Shown piece by piece: positions 1-9,780 of a DNA stretch of 64,000 nt (its first letter is position 1; every line of letters starts with the position of its first letter). The notes beneath the pieces are model-generated. The model was not told the origin of the DNA, made no database searches, and was given only the letters and a program-made list of their open reading frames with translations. Made by a program: the position numbers and the translations under genes. The stretch lies in contig OY783214.1 of the NCBI GenBank assembly GCA_963678705.1, positions 1,860,001 through 1,924,000 on the forward strand, given 5' to 3'. This DNA is from Panorpa germanica (lineage: Eukaryota > Arthropoda > Insecta > Mecoptera > Panorpidae).

Positions 1-252
1 AAGATAAAAAGTTGAAATTTGGCATGTGTATTACGGTGTTCAGTGCTTACAATTTTTAAGCATTAGAAATTAAAAAATTAAAAATTGGAGGGCGGGATAG
101 GAAACTTTAAAGAAAACTCAAATTTTGGTTTACATAATAATGAAATATTATTAAGAGAGAAAATTTCGAAAATTTTATTTGGGGGAACAAATGCGGTTTT
201 TGCCGAGCGTAAAAATTGGGCTAGAAAGTTTTAAATTTAAGGGCTATTCACA
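1..252. other. AT-rich flank, no gene seen
   Basis: No credible coding sequence. The opening bases contain a 'ttgaaatttggcatgtgtatta' type phrase that resembles, in reverse complement, the 'catactaaatttcaacg' phrases of the 27-38 kb repeat block. The 63-residue reading frame that starts here runs into the mariner end and is a chance frame. Confidence 0.5.
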
Positions 253-1534
253 TGGGCTGAAAAGTCCCGGGCCTAACAAAGAAAACATTTTTTTTTTTGG
301 TTCAAAATTAGCTTTATTCATCAACGTAATCTCCATCAAGAGCAACGCAATCATTCCAGCGCCGCTCTAACATTTCAATACCACTTTTGTAGAACGATTT
401 ATCTTTTGCCTCAAAATAGGCCTCAGTTTCTGCGATAACCTCTTCATTCGTGCGAAATTTCTTACCGGCGAGCATTTTTTTCAGGTCTGCGAACAGGCAG
501 TAGTCGCTGAGAGCCAAATCTGGCGAATACGGTGGATGTGGGAGCAATTCGAAGTTCAATTCATGTAGTTTTGCCATTGTTTTAATTGACTTGTGACACG
601 GTGCGTTGTCTTGATGAAACAAAAAAATTTCTTTGCCATATGCGGTCGTTTCTTTGCAATTTCGGCCTTCAAATGCTCCAATAACGCTATATAATATTCA
701 CTGTTAATGGTATTTCCTTTCTCAAGATAGTCGATGAATATTACACCTCGCACATCCCAAAATACCGAGACCATAACCTTTCCAGCCGATTGTTGTGCTT
801 TCGGGCGCTTTGGACGAGGTTCACCAGTTGCTGCCCACTCAGATGACGATCGTTTTGATTCCGGAGTGAAGTGATGGATCCATGTTTCATCCATTGTCAC
901 ATATCGACGCAAAAATTCCGGATTGTTACGTTTAAACATGGCCAAACACTGCTCAGAATCATCAACACGTTCTCGTTCTTGGTCAACAGTAAGCAAACGC
1001 GGCACCCACTTTGAACAGAGCTTTCTCATAGTCAAATGCTCATGCAATATAAAGCCAACACGATCTTTTGATATCTTTACGATGTCAGCTAACTTACGCA
1101 ACTTCACTTTTCGATCATTCAAAACGATTTTGTGGATTTTTTTTATGTTTTCTGGTGTTACCGCCTCATTTGGACGTCCACAGCGTTCTGCATAATCGGT
1201 GTCTCTACGACCACGTTTGAAGTCAGCAAACCAACGATTTATTGTTGTTTCTGATGGAGCGAAGTCCCCATAACACTTTTCAAGCCATTGCTTCGCTTGA
1301 ACGGTATTTTTTCCCATCAAGAAGCAGTGTAAAATTAAAACACGAAATTGTTTTTGATCCATTGTTTTGAAAATAACAAAAGTAGCGTCACTCTTAGCAC
1401 AATAACTCACAAACTACTGAATAGAATATCATGGAATTTTAACAGCTGTCTTTTGAAGGTTAGTATTAACTAAAAAAGATGACTGCAATAAAACTAGCGC
1501 CATCTTTGTGTTAGGCCCGGGACTTTTCAGCCCA
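253..1534 (-). mobile_element. mariner transposon, irritans subfamily
   Basis: A complete-looking mariner of about 1.28 kb. The terminal inverted repeats begin TGGGCTGAAAAGTCCCGGGC at 253 and, in reverse complement, at 1534. They match for about 26 bases before a one-base offset. The right end is followed by the expected TA target dinucleotide; the left has CA, so one copy of the TA has probably mutated. The interior is filled by one transposase gene on the minus strand. The length is close to that of Himar1-type elements. Confidence 0.93.
314..1362 (-). pseudogene. mariner transposase, one frameshift
   Basis: Cut-and-paste transposase that binds the element's terminal repeats and integrates at TA. 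Translation starts at 1362 (MDQKQFRVL); an upstream in-frame extension to 1410 is not family-like. The N-terminal paired helix-turn-helix region covers about residues 1-110, followed by the WVPRLLT linker motif. The DDE domain shows VTMDETW (first Asp), HQDNAPCH (second Asp) and SPDLALSD (third Asp, usually APSD), giving the D,D34D spacing of mariners. The sequence closely follows the irritans type as I remember it, about 349 residues. The frame changes near 600-625 at a run of A/T, between KKRPHMAKK and the HQDNAPCH segment, so this copy cannot make full-length protein. Otherwise it is little decayed. Confidence 0.93.
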
Positions 1535-1618
1535 TATGCTATGTGTAAATTCTAGTATTTTTATAAATGATTTACTGTAGTTGGAGGATTTTGCGTAGTT
1601 AGTTAAATACATATGAAG

Positions 1619-1646
1619 TATATATATATATATATATATATATATC
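1619..1646. repeat. (TA)n microsatellite, 5' flank of R1-clade LINE
   Basis: About 26 bases of alternating TA directly precede the LINE. A second (AT)n tract follows its 3' end near 6669, so the element sits inside a TA microsatellite. Confidence 0.8.
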
Positions 1647-1703
1647 ATGCTTACCTTATCATGAGAAGAGAAGACGCAAGCTTTTCAGAAAAGCAGGAAG
1701 ATC

Positions 1704-3572
1704 ATGAGATCGCCAGTTCGGAGCAGCTCAATGTCAGACCTGTTCTGTAAATCGGACAAATCTACTGAGAGGAACGTCGAAATGGTAGAAAATGAAAAGA
1801 AGAGGAAAAGAATTGAGAATCCGGAAAAGGATGAAAACATAGAGAAACAAGTGGAGCCAAATGAAATCCAACATCTCATTCAAATGATTGTTAGAGAAAC
1901 AGCGAAACTGGAGAAAATTGTTAAAGAAAACTTTAATACAAAGAGAGAAATTAGAGACATCTCAGCCAGACTGAACCTTCAGGTCGGAAAACTAAAAGCA
2001 GAAGGGATACAAAAGGCAATTGGAAGTTTATCTATAAGAGGAAACACTGCAGAAATGGAAACTCAAACTGATACCGAGAAAATAAAAGAAATAGCTCCAA
2101 AAGGAGAAAGGGAAGAAAAGAAAATAACAACGAAAGATGCAGAAACTCAAACTACTACTCCTGAGGAAAACAAGAATGCGATACAAATAGAAGGCAAAAT
2201 AGCGAAATTCAAGCAGGAAAGGACAGGAGACATAAACTTGGCAGAGGCTTTAGATCTAGTTCACGCAAGTTGGCCTACGGAAGCATTTAAGTCAACTAAC
2301 ATGGTAAGAGGTGGAGTTATGCAGGCATCAAAGGACAAGGATACGATATTGGTGATGGACCAAGAGGTGAGCGAGGATAATCCTCTTGTAAGACGGCTAA
2401 GCGAAAGAATACCGCAGATAGAGGATATTATCAGAAGAAAACTGATACAACCAGGAAAACTAATATGCATGGAGAATAAAAGCATTATAATCCAGGATAA
2501 CGGAGAAAAAGAAGCTGGTAGCAGTTACACATATCTCGCTGGACTGAACGGGGCAAAAGTGAACACTGAAAACATAAAGGACGTAACAGCGTTATTAGAG
2601 AAAGTAAAAACCATCTCTGGAAAGGAGGGAAGGAAAGAACTCATATTTATATGCTCGAAGGATGGGCTGGAGTTCCAGCTTCGCAAAATAATAGAACTCA
2701 TTTTTGGAGATCAAGGTTATCACATAATTCTACATACGAGAAGTGAAGGAAAAACAGTACAAAAAACACAAGATTGGCAACTTGCTGGAAGGACCGGAAA
2801 GGCGACAAGCAGAGAAATAGTGCTGGTTAAACCGAAGGGAGAAGGAAGAACATATGTTGATACTGTTAGAGAGATGAAGAAAAATATTGATATAGAGGAA
2901 CTAGACGTCAAAATAAAAAACATCGAAAAAACACCGGAGGGCTACGTAAAGCTGAGTGTTTCCGGAGGTAAAAAAAGAAACGGGGAATCGCTAAAAGCAG
3001 CGGTACAACAGAAAATGGGAAATTCGGTGGAAGTAGAACTTGTCCAACGACAGAAGAACATAATAGTCATCGACATAGATGAAACTATCTCCGAAGAGGA
3101 AATAGTAGAAGCTATACAGAAGGAACTAGGTGACTCCGAATCTGGTGAGAAAGGCATCACTATAAAAATGGCACTGAAGCCAAACAGCCGGGGGCTTCGA
3201 TACGCGAATGTTATGTTACCCGTTGATAGCGCTTTACGTCTCCTGTCTAATGTAAGGTTGAAAATAGGATGGAGTAGGTGCAGAATAGTAGAAAGACTAG
3301 CACCAATAAAGTGCTTCAAATGTCAAAACTACGGACATTTTGCGAGTTCGTGCAAAAATGAGGAAGACACGAGGGAAAAATGCCTGAAATGTGGAGAGGC
3401 AGGACATAGGGCGAAGGAATGCTCTAATGAAGTGTATTGCTGGACCTGCAAGATAAAGGGACACAGCGGAAGGGAAAGGATATGTCCAAAATACAAATCC
3501 CTAGTGAGTGAACTAATGAGGAAAAGGATTGACTCACCCGCTAAATATGGAATTAAAAATACTGCAAGTTAA
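1704..3572 (+). CDS. R1-clade LINE ORF1 (gag-like)
   Basis: A 622-residue nucleic-acid-binding ORF1 protein that would package the element RNA. The N-terminal third is lysine/glutamate-rich and probably coiled coil (about residues 25-110). The middle has no domain I can name. The C-terminus (about 535-600) has three zinc knuckles: CFKCQNYGHFASSC, CLKCGEAGHRAKEC and CWTCKIKGHSGRERIC. This triple CCHC array is the usual end of R1-clade ORF1. The start at 1704 is the first ATG in frame and lies about 57 bases inside the element. The frame is uninterrupted, and its last 26 bases overlap ORF2. Confidence 0.9.
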   Translation: MRSPVRSSSMSDLFCKSDKSTERNVEMVENEKKRKRIENPEKDENIEKQVEPNEIQHLIQMIVRETAKLEKIVKENFNTKREIRDISARLNLQVGKLKAEGIQKAIGSLSIRGNTAEMETQTDTEKIKEIAPKGEREEKKITTKDAETQTTTPEENKNAIQIEGKIAKFKQERTGDINLAEALDLVHASWPTEAFKSTNMVRGGVMQASKDKDTILVMDQEVSEDNPLVRRLSERIPQIEDIIRRKLIQPGKLICMENKSIIIQDNGEKEAGSSYTYLAGLNGAKVNTENIKDVTALLEKVKTISGKEGRKELIFICSKDGLEFQLRKIIELIFGDQGYHIILHTRSEGKTVQKTQDWQLAGRTGKATSREIVLVKPKGEGRTYVDTVREMKKNIDIEELDVKIKNIEKTPEGYVKLSVSGGKKRNGESLKAAVQQKMGNSVEVELVQRQKNIIVIDIDETISEEEIVEAIQKELGDSESGEKGITIKMALKPNSRGLRYANVMLPVDSALRLLSNVRLKIGWSRCRIVERLAPIKCFKCQNYGHFASSCKNEEDTREKCLKCGEAGHRAKECSNEVYCWTCKIKGHSGRERICPKYKSLVSELMRKRIDSPAKYGIKNTAS

Positions 3573-6480
3573 CGTAGACCGTGGACTGGCAGCGTTTGAT
3601 CTGCTGCACAGCACCTGTCTCAGCAGGAACATAGACATCGCTATTGTTGCCGAACCGAACAAGAAGCAAGTCACTAAAGGACCATGGTTTAAGGACATGA
3701 ATATTGACGCAGCCATTAGAGTATACAACAGAGAAGTGGATGTGCTTAAATGTGGCAATGAGCAGAAAGGCTTCGTATGGGTAGAGCTAAAGGTAGTAGT
3801 TATCTATTCGTGCTACGTATCGCCCAACATATCTGTGTGCGAATTTGAGCTGTACCTACAGCAACTGGGTGATAGCATCAGAAGGCAAACCAAAGAGGTG
3901 ATTGTAGCTGGTGACCTTAATGCGAAGTCACGTATATGGGGTTCTACCAAAGAAGACAAGAGGGGCTTAGCGCTTGTGGACTGGATGGCCGAACTTTCAT
4001 TAGTTGTGCAGAACAGAGGACACGAGCCAACGTTTGTAAGAAGAGGCAGCGAATCACATATTGATGTAACACTGACGTCTGAGCTAATAGCAAATAAAAT
4101 AACAGAGTGGAAAGTAACTGACGAAGAAAACCTTAGCTACCATAGGAACATCTACTACAAGGTCAACTCTAAACATACTAGTATGGCACAAAAGAACGAA
4201 GTAAAATGGAGTATAAGGAAAGAAGGCATACCGATCTTCGTGGAAAATCTTGGAAAAGAGATAGACAGCAACCAAGGACTTGATGCAAGGACAGGCATGA
4301 TGGCAATAAAACGAGCACTAGACAACACATTTTGTAAGAGAGCTAGAGTAGGAAAACGAAATCCAGTGTATTGGTGGAACGACAACATTGCCCAATTAAG
4401 GAAAAAGTGTCTGAAAGCAAGGAGAAATCTCACCCGCGGAAACAAAAGCAGCAATGTCACTGAAGAAAACAAGGAAAGCTTGAGAAATGACTACAAGGAT
4501 AATCGGAAAGCGCTGAGAAACGCAGTCATTAGAGCAAAACAAGAAGCATGGAAGAAAACCTGTCAAGAAGTGGACGAAGACGTATGGGGAATGGGTTATA
4601 AAATAGTATGCAAAAAGTTTAATATGATGCCCCGTGTTAAACTAAGTACACTAAAGCTAAGAGAAACAATTAGGGAATTATTCCCAACACGCTCGGAAAA
4701 CAAATGGCTACGCAAAGACATCGACGATACGTGCATACCCTATTTTACGAAGGAAGAATTGCTGGAAGCGTTGAAGCGAACAAGAAATGGGAAAGCACCA
4801 GGACCGGATCAAATACCACCAGAGATTATCAAAGCAGCAATTAGGGAATTCCCAAAAGAATTTCTCGAAATTATGAACAAACAACTGGAAAGTGGTATAT
4901 TTCCAGCAATATGGAAGACAGCAAAAGTGGTATTGGTGCAGAAGCCAAAAAAACCAGGAGATCTTGAAGAAAAGTATAGGCCAATATGCCTCTTGGATGT
5001 TATGGGGAAAGTCCTGGAGCGGCTCATAGCTAACAGATTAGATGAAGAAGTCGAACCAAATCTATCAAAGAAGCAATACGGGTTCAGAAGGAAGAGGTCG
5101 ACCATCGACGCTATGTGGAGCATTATGGAATCGGTACAGAGCATTAAAGCAAAAGCCCACCAGAACAGAAAACACGCAGTATTGGTTACGCTCGACATTA
5201 AAAACGCTTTCAACTCAGCACCATGGGACGGCGTCATGGAAGCGCTGAAAAAATTCGGAGCCAGCGAATACCTGACTAGAATAATAGGAAGCTACCTGGA
5301 GGATCGCTGGATAACAGTCGAGGGAGAACAAATAAGGGTAACCTGCGGAGTCCCACAGGGATCGGTACTGGGGCCCTTACTATGGAACATACTATATAAC
5401 GAGGTACTTAAGATCAAGCTACCGGAAGGCGCATCTATCATAGGATTCGCAGACGATACAGCTCTCATAGTAGAGGCAAAAACGGAGCAAGTGTTGGAAG
5501 CTCACACAAATGTGGCGCTGCTTAGGATTGAGGCTACATTGAAGAAGAAGCAGCTGAAACTTGCGCCGGAAAAAACTGAAGCGATTATACTCTATGGTGG
5601 AAGAAAGCTAAAAGAAATAACTCTGGAGGTAGGCGGCACGGCAATTAAATCTAAGGAATGCTTGAGGTACCTGGGGCTTTACATTGCAAGAAACTCAAGT
5701 ATGAAGCAGCATGTTATACAAACAGCTAGGAAATCCGAAGAGAAATTGATGACGCTAAGCAGATTGATGCCAAATCTGAAGGGTCCCAAGGCAAGTAAGA
5801 GACGGGTGCTAGCCTCTGTAGTACACTCAGTAATGCTGTATGCTGCACCGGTATGGGAAGAAGTAATGAGGCACAAAAAGTATAGGAGTATGCTGATAGG
5901 TGTACAACGCAGAACGGCAATACGCGTTAGCAGCGCTTATCGAACCATTTCGGCAGAAGCGGTGCAAGTGATTACCGGAATAGTACCACTGGCACTAATG
6001 GTGGAAGAGAGGAAAAAGATGTCTATGGACAGAGAGGTGAAACGCCAAGAACTAAGGTCAGAAACAGTGCAGAAATGGCAGAAAGAGTGGGAGAAGGATA
6101 CCCGAAGGGCGGTGTGGACAAAAAGGCTGATAAAGAACATAGGCACATGGGTGAATCGAAAGCACGGAGAAGTTGATTACTTTGTAACACAACTGATCGG
6201 AGGGCATGGATGCTTCGGGAGCTACCTGAAGCGATTCAGAAAGAGAGAGACCGACATGTGCTGGTACTGTGAGCAGGTAGATACACCGGAACACACGTTC
6301 TTTATGTGCGACCGATGGGCGACTCCAAGAGAAGTAGTGCGAACGACGACAGGAACCATATTGACAGCAGATAATATTGTCAATATAATGCTGGAAAAGG
6401 AAGAGTACTGGAACGCGGTTCAAGCCTTCGCTACGAAAATACTGAAAACGAAAGAAGTGGATGCCAGCACGAAAACATAG
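3547..6480 (+). CDS. R1-clade LINE ORF2: endonuclease-reverse transcriptase
   Basis: The replicase for target-primed reverse transcription. The frame is open from 3529, but the first ATG (MELKILQVN) is at 3547, giving about 977 residues. The APE-type endonuclease covers residues 1-220 (VAGDLNAKSRIWGS near 130; the late SYHR replaces the usual SDH). The RT lies around 430-720, with KYRPICLLDVMGK, VTLDIKNAFN, CGVPQGSVLGPLLWN and the catalytic FADDTALI near 633. The C-terminus has CWYCEQVDTPEHTFFMC, the CCHC motif of this clade. It overlaps ORF1 by 26 bases in another frame, so it probably needs reinitiation or frameshifting. The frame is uninterrupted. A second, broken copy of this family lies at 53.5-60.5 kb. 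Confidence 0.92.
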   Translation: MELKILQVNVDRGLAAFDLLHSTCLSRNIDIAIVAEPNKKQVTKGPWFKDMNIDAAIRVYNREVDVLKCGNEQKGFVWVELKVVVIYSCYVSPNISVCEFELYLQQLGDSIRRQTKEVIVAGDLNAKSRIWGSTKEDKRGLALVDWMAELSLVVQNRGHEPTFVRRGSESHIDVTLTSELIANKITEWKVTDEENLSYHRNIYYKVNSKHTSMAQKNEVKWSIRKEGIPIFVENLGKEIDSNQGLDARTGMMAIKRALDNTFCKRARVGKRNPVYWWNDNIAQLRKKCLKARRNLTRGNKSSNVTEENKESLRNDYKDNRKALRNAVIRAKQEAWKKTCQEVDEDVWGMGYKIVCKKFNMMPRVKLSTLKLRETIRELFPTRSENKWLRKDIDDTCIPYFTKEELLEALKRTRNGKAPGPDQIPPEIIKAAIREFPKEFLEIMNKQLESGIFPAIWKTAKVVLVQKPKKPGDLEEKYRPICLLDVMGKVLERLIANRLDEEVEPNLSKKQYGFRRKRSTIDAMWSIMESVQSIKAKAHQNRKHAVLVTLDIKNAFNSAPWDGVMEALKKFGASEYLTRIIGSYLEDRWITVEGEQIRVTCGVPQGSVLGPLLWNILYNEVLKIKLPEGASIIGFADDTALIVEAKTEQVLEAHTNVALLRIEATLKKKQLKLAPEKTEAIILYGGRKLKEITLEVGGTAIKSKECLRYLGLYIARNSSMKQHVIQTARKSEEKLMTLSRLMPNLKGPKASKRRVLASVVHSVMLYAAPVWEEVMRHKKYRSMLIGVQRRTAIRVSSAYRTISAEAVQVITGIVPLALMVEERKKMSMDREVKRQELRSETVQKWQKEWEKDTRRAVWTKRLIKNIGTWVNRKHGEVDYFVTQLIGGHGCFGSYLKRFRKRETDMCWYCEQVDTPEHTFFMCDRWATPREVVRTTTGTILTADNIVNIMLEKEEYWNAVQAFATKILKTKEVDASTKT

Positions 6481-6668
6481 GGAAATCGGGTATCAAGAAC
6501 CAGCTTGAAGTAATGCATTATGCGGTTCCAGGCTGAATTCTAGGCGAGAAAGGGGAGGTGGTTTTAGTTGGTAGGCGGCCTCGAGATGAGGGCGAATCCA
6601 ACACTTCTTGCCGCGCAGGAGCTAGCCTTTGGAAGGTTTCCCCTCCCCTACAACAAAAAAAAACAAAA

Positions 6669-6694
6669 AAATATATATATATATATATATATAC
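6669..6694. repeat. (AT)n microsatellite, 3' flank of R1-clade LINE
   Basis: Alternating AT follows the A-rich LINE tail directly and leads into the duplicated block at 6695. It is the right-hand partner of the TA tract at 1619. Confidence 0.75.
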
Positions 6695-6826
6695 ATATAT
6701 ATATGTGGGTTATAATTTAAGATTAGATATAATTAGTTTGTAAGAAATTATAATTATAAAGTACTCTGTCAAATAGGTTAGGAACTTTGCTAATATTAGG
6801 ATATATTTAAATGTTACTAGAGCTCC
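6695..6826 (-). repeat. Duplicated block A, copy 1
   Basis: About 125 bases from 'tatatatatgtgggttataa' to 'aaatgttactag' are identical, as far as I can compare by eye, to 8228-8352. A diverged relative is at about 47745-47845. In the minus orientation the block is the 3' part of a noncoding segment that precedes Jockey coding sequence. Here it abuts the truncated end of the Jockey endonuclease fragment. Confidence 0.8.
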
Positions 6827-6846
6827 TTTCCTTTGGCCGTGGTTAA

Positions 6847-7281
6847 TCAAGAGCCCCAGAAAGTGTTTTTGGCGTTGAGATTTCCCCCAATAATAAATTT
6901 GTTGCCTAATGTTTTGAACAGGATTACGTAGTTTTCTTTTTTTAAGTTATATCTTGGTGGACAATATATGGCTGATATTTTGAATGTTTTATTTTGTATA
7001 TGCACTGACACTATCGTCACTTGCATTTCATCTGTTTCGATGTTTACTTCAGCGTTATGTTTAATTCTTTCACTAATTATTATGGCGGTTCCTCCCCTCG
7101 CTTTATTTGCCGGATGAATTGACTTGTATATGTTAAAGTTATTAAGTTTAATATACGACTCTCGTGTAAAATGTGTCTCCGACACAAGGCATATATCAAT
7201 TTTCTGTAAGCGCATGAATAGCTCTAGTTCATGAATGCGTCCTAGTAATCCGTTTGCATTCCAGACAGCTATTGTTACCAC
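6847..7281 (-). pseudogene. Jockey ORF2 endonuclease domain, 3'-truncated
   Basis: 144 residues beginning MVTIAVWNANGLLGRIHELE, the usual start of Jockey-clade APE endonucleases. VSETHFT, HPANKARGGTAIII and AIYCPPRYNLKKENY follow in the expected order. The fragment ends at GGNLNAKNTFWGS (usually GGDYNAKHTYWGS), so one metal-binding Asp of the AGD motif is Asn here. It stops about a third of the way into ORF2's N-terminal region, so no activity is expected. The relatives at 47.9 kb and 63.8 kb share the same motif order. Confidence 0.85.
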
Positions 7282-7282
7282 G

Positions 7283-8150
7283 TTATTTATTTCTATTTCT
7301 TTGACGCATTGTTTTCAATTCAGTTTCTAAACTCTGAATTTTTTCAAATATTTGTTTGTTGACAATTTGTTGTTCATTCATGCTGTTTAAAATCAAGTTT
7401 AACATTCCTTCAATTGTTGATTTTTCTTCTCCTCCGCTGACAATTTTGCTATATAGTTTTCTTGGCATTTCGCTGCTTATGCTAGGAACGGGATAATTGT
7501 CTTTTTCTTGCGTTTGTCTGGGTTGTGTCTGTTGCTTCGGCTTTGAAAGATTGTCTCTTCTATTTTGAAGTTCTATGGCCACTACACATCCTCTGTAGCT
7601 AGCTGGATGATCTCCTTTGTTGTCAAAGGTAAGCATGAATAGTGGTAGTCCTCGCTTTGTAGTTACTTTTTCACCATTTTCCTGGATCCTTGTATCTTTT
7701 TTAATGATGTTTACAGCATCCAACACGTTTAGTCCTTAAGCTTTGAGATCTGCAATGATGTCATCTTTTTCACATGAAGGATGTAATCCTTTAGCCATGA
7801 CCTTGATTGATCTCTCATTCTTGTCTTCATATGTGTGCCACTGAAATTTTCCCTCATTAAATTTATGCGCTAACGCTCTGTACGCATTGGGATCAGGTGT
7901 ATTAATTTTCCATGCGTTATTACTCAGTGCCGTTACCTTGCATTCTTGATCGGTTGTATTTTTAAGATTTCATAGAGTCCTTTATACCCCCTACATTAAT
8001 AGGTGGCGGTCGAACACTTGTCTTAATTGGTTTCTCATTTCGTTGTTGATCAATTTCAGTATCGTTTTTAGCTTGTGGTTGGTTTTTGATTACATCTTTT
8101 TCAGGAGAGATGTAAGGTGATGTATTTGGTTTGCGTTTTTTGGATTTTCT
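7283..8150 (-). pseudogene. Jockey ORF1 (gag with PRE_C2HC domain), broken
   Basis: The N-terminal part (about 8150-7980) reads KSKKRKPNTSPYISPEK and onward to VRPPPINVGGI, typical of Jockey/BS gag starts. The middle part (about 7900-7740) reads HKFNEGKFQWHTYEDKNERS and MAKGLHPSCEKDD. The last part (7726-7283) reads VLDAVNIIKKDT, then GLPLFMLTFDN, RGCVVAIELQNRR and a glutamine/lysine-rich tail. This matches the PRE_C2HC gag domain by recall, although the zinc knuckles expected after it are missing. There are at least two breaks: a stop just before VLDAVN near 7735 and a frame change near 7970. Confidence 0.72.
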
Positions 8151-8156
8151 TTGGAT

Positions 8157-8164
8157 ATATATAG

Positions 8165-8227
<63 letters not shown>
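8157..8227. repeat. (TA)n tract inside Jockey 5' region
   Basis: Mostly alternating TA with occasional T/A slips. It separates the gag start from block A on the minus strand. Confidence 0.75.
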
Positions 8228-8229
<2 letters not shown>

Positions 8230-9010
8230 TATATGTGGGTTATAATTTAAGATTAGATATAATTAGTTTGTAAGAAATTATAATTATAAAGTACTCTGTC
8301 AAATAGGTTAGGAACTTTGCTAATATTAGGATATATTTAAATGTTACTAGCGCTGCTTTGAAACAATTTGTTGACCCCTCTAAACCGTTCGCTTACAGCA
8401 TGTACAGCGAGTCTCTAAGAGAACAGGTCATTAAGCGTTCGCTAACTATTGAATGCTGTGGGGTGATTGTTAAAAAATGGCTGATACGTAGATGTACACA
8501 GTGTGTATGGCGTCATTGGTAAATTCAGAAAAATGTTGTGTTAACTAGTTGTTAATGGCATTAAGAATTATAATCAGTTTAACTATATTGCTAGGTGTAA
8601 TATAAGTTATTGTTTAGACGTAAATAGTGTAGTTTGTGCATAAAAGTATAGTGTTAAATGTTAGGTTATTTTTATCATTATAAACGTTGTGAATGAAAAC
8701 TATGTACTATTTATACCACGCATTACTTTGTGATATGCAATCATTGAAAGGTCTTCAAACCTAAGCATTGCATATAATCTAGTGATAATATTATTGTGAA
8801 CTATTTTTGATATATTAACATTTTTGTAATATAATTGTTTTCTTTGAGAAATAATTAAATGAACTATTATTAAACAAAAGTTATGTGTTAACTTTATTTT
8901 TAATAAGCTATATTGTAATGGGGGCTCAACTTAAGGATTGAAATAAGATCAAAACAGCTATAGGGTGTAAGGTACACTCAGAATTGGAAACGTCAACAAG
9001 GATAGGATTA
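8228..9010 (-). repeat. Probable Jockey 5' UTR segment including block A copy 2
   Basis: Noncoding, about 780 bases. Read on the minus strand it closely resembles 47040-47850: both contain 'gttgagcccc', 'gttaactagtt', 'gacgccatacacactgtg', 'gacctgttctcttaga' and 'cagcgctagtaacattt' in the same order. In both places it lies immediately upstream, in the same orientation, of Jockey coding sequence, so I infer it is the 5' UTR with internal promoter of that family. A separate mobile repeat cannot be excluded. Confidence 0.6.
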
Positions 9011-9021
9011 TTTGTTACCCC

Positions 9022-9026
<5 letters not shown>

Positions 9027-9087
<61 letters not shown>

Positions 9088-9130
9088 ATATATATATATA
9101 TATATACAATATATATATATACAATATACA
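9027..9130. repeat. (TA)n microsatellite
   Basis: About 60 bases of TA, then two shorter TA runs separated by 'caa'. The 69-residue tyrosine/isoleucine frame over it is an artefact of the repeat. Confidence 0.85.
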
Positions 9131-9780
9131 ACCATATGAATATTGTGGTGATTTGCATTTATGTATTATTTTTTATTTTTATTTATAACAAGGTACAAAT
9201 GCTTTGATAAAACACATTTAAATTTTTGAATAAGATGTTATTTATTATTATTTTTATTTTAAGCTGCTTATTAACAATAGATTCACAATGGTAAAGAATA
9301 TAAATGATATTAATTTTATACACATGGTAAACTAAACTTTACTACGCTTCTGTTGGCTTGGTATCATAAATAGCGTCTGTTCTAGCGCGCTTGATGCTTG
9401 TTCAATGGCGGGCTAGCGTCTGTAGCTGTCCTTGCTTTTCTTGATCAGGACGACCAAAGAAAATGTTATATTAGATCATGTGATCCACCACATGTACTCC
9501 CCTTCCAGTGAAAGTTTCCATGAATCTCTTGGGAAAACGTACCGTACGACCTGAGGTAATGTTTATATTTTTCTATTCAGGTTGCTGTTGCTGCTCTTCT
9601 TTTGATCTTGATTGAGGCTCCGGTCTTACAGGTTGCGCAGGTGATGAGTCCTGAAGTATTGCTGGAGGTTAAAGTATGTAAGCTGGCTTTAGTCTGTCAA
9701 TAGATATGGTAACAGTTTGTATCGTATAATACTTATAGCTTATATAAGTAGGTTGTAAAGTTCCACGTATTGCATCCTGT

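Larger units (their letters stand above)
1647..6668 (+). mobile_element. R1-clade LINE, apparently full length
   Basis: Non-LTR retrotransposon with a short 5' UTR, two long open overlapping ORFs and a ~190-bp 3' UTR ending in an A-rich tail (acaacaaaaaaaaacaaaaaaa). The 3' UTR phrase 'ggtggttttagttggtaggc' recalls R1-clade 3' UTRs. There is no RNase H domain. ORF2 ends with a CCHC motif, as is usual for the R1 clade. It lies between two TA microsatellite tracts, which suggests sequence-specific insertion, as known for R1-clade families such as Waldo and Mino that target other simple repeats. Both ORFs are open, so it could be a young, possibly competent copy. Confidence 0.88.
6847..8150 (-). 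mobile_element. Jockey-clade LINE fragment (ORF1 plus start of ORF2)
   Basis: On the minus strand, gag-like ORF1 (about 8150-7283) is followed by the first part of the endonuclease (7281-6847). Everything after the endonuclease motif NLNAKNTFWGS is missing: no RT, no 3' UTR and no poly(A). The fragment is bracketed by the identical block A copies, an arrangement that normal target-primed insertion does not explain. Confidence 0.8.

Noticed and set aside
8926-9135. Tyrosine/isoleucine repeat ORF
   Set aside because: Pure translation of a TA microsatellite.
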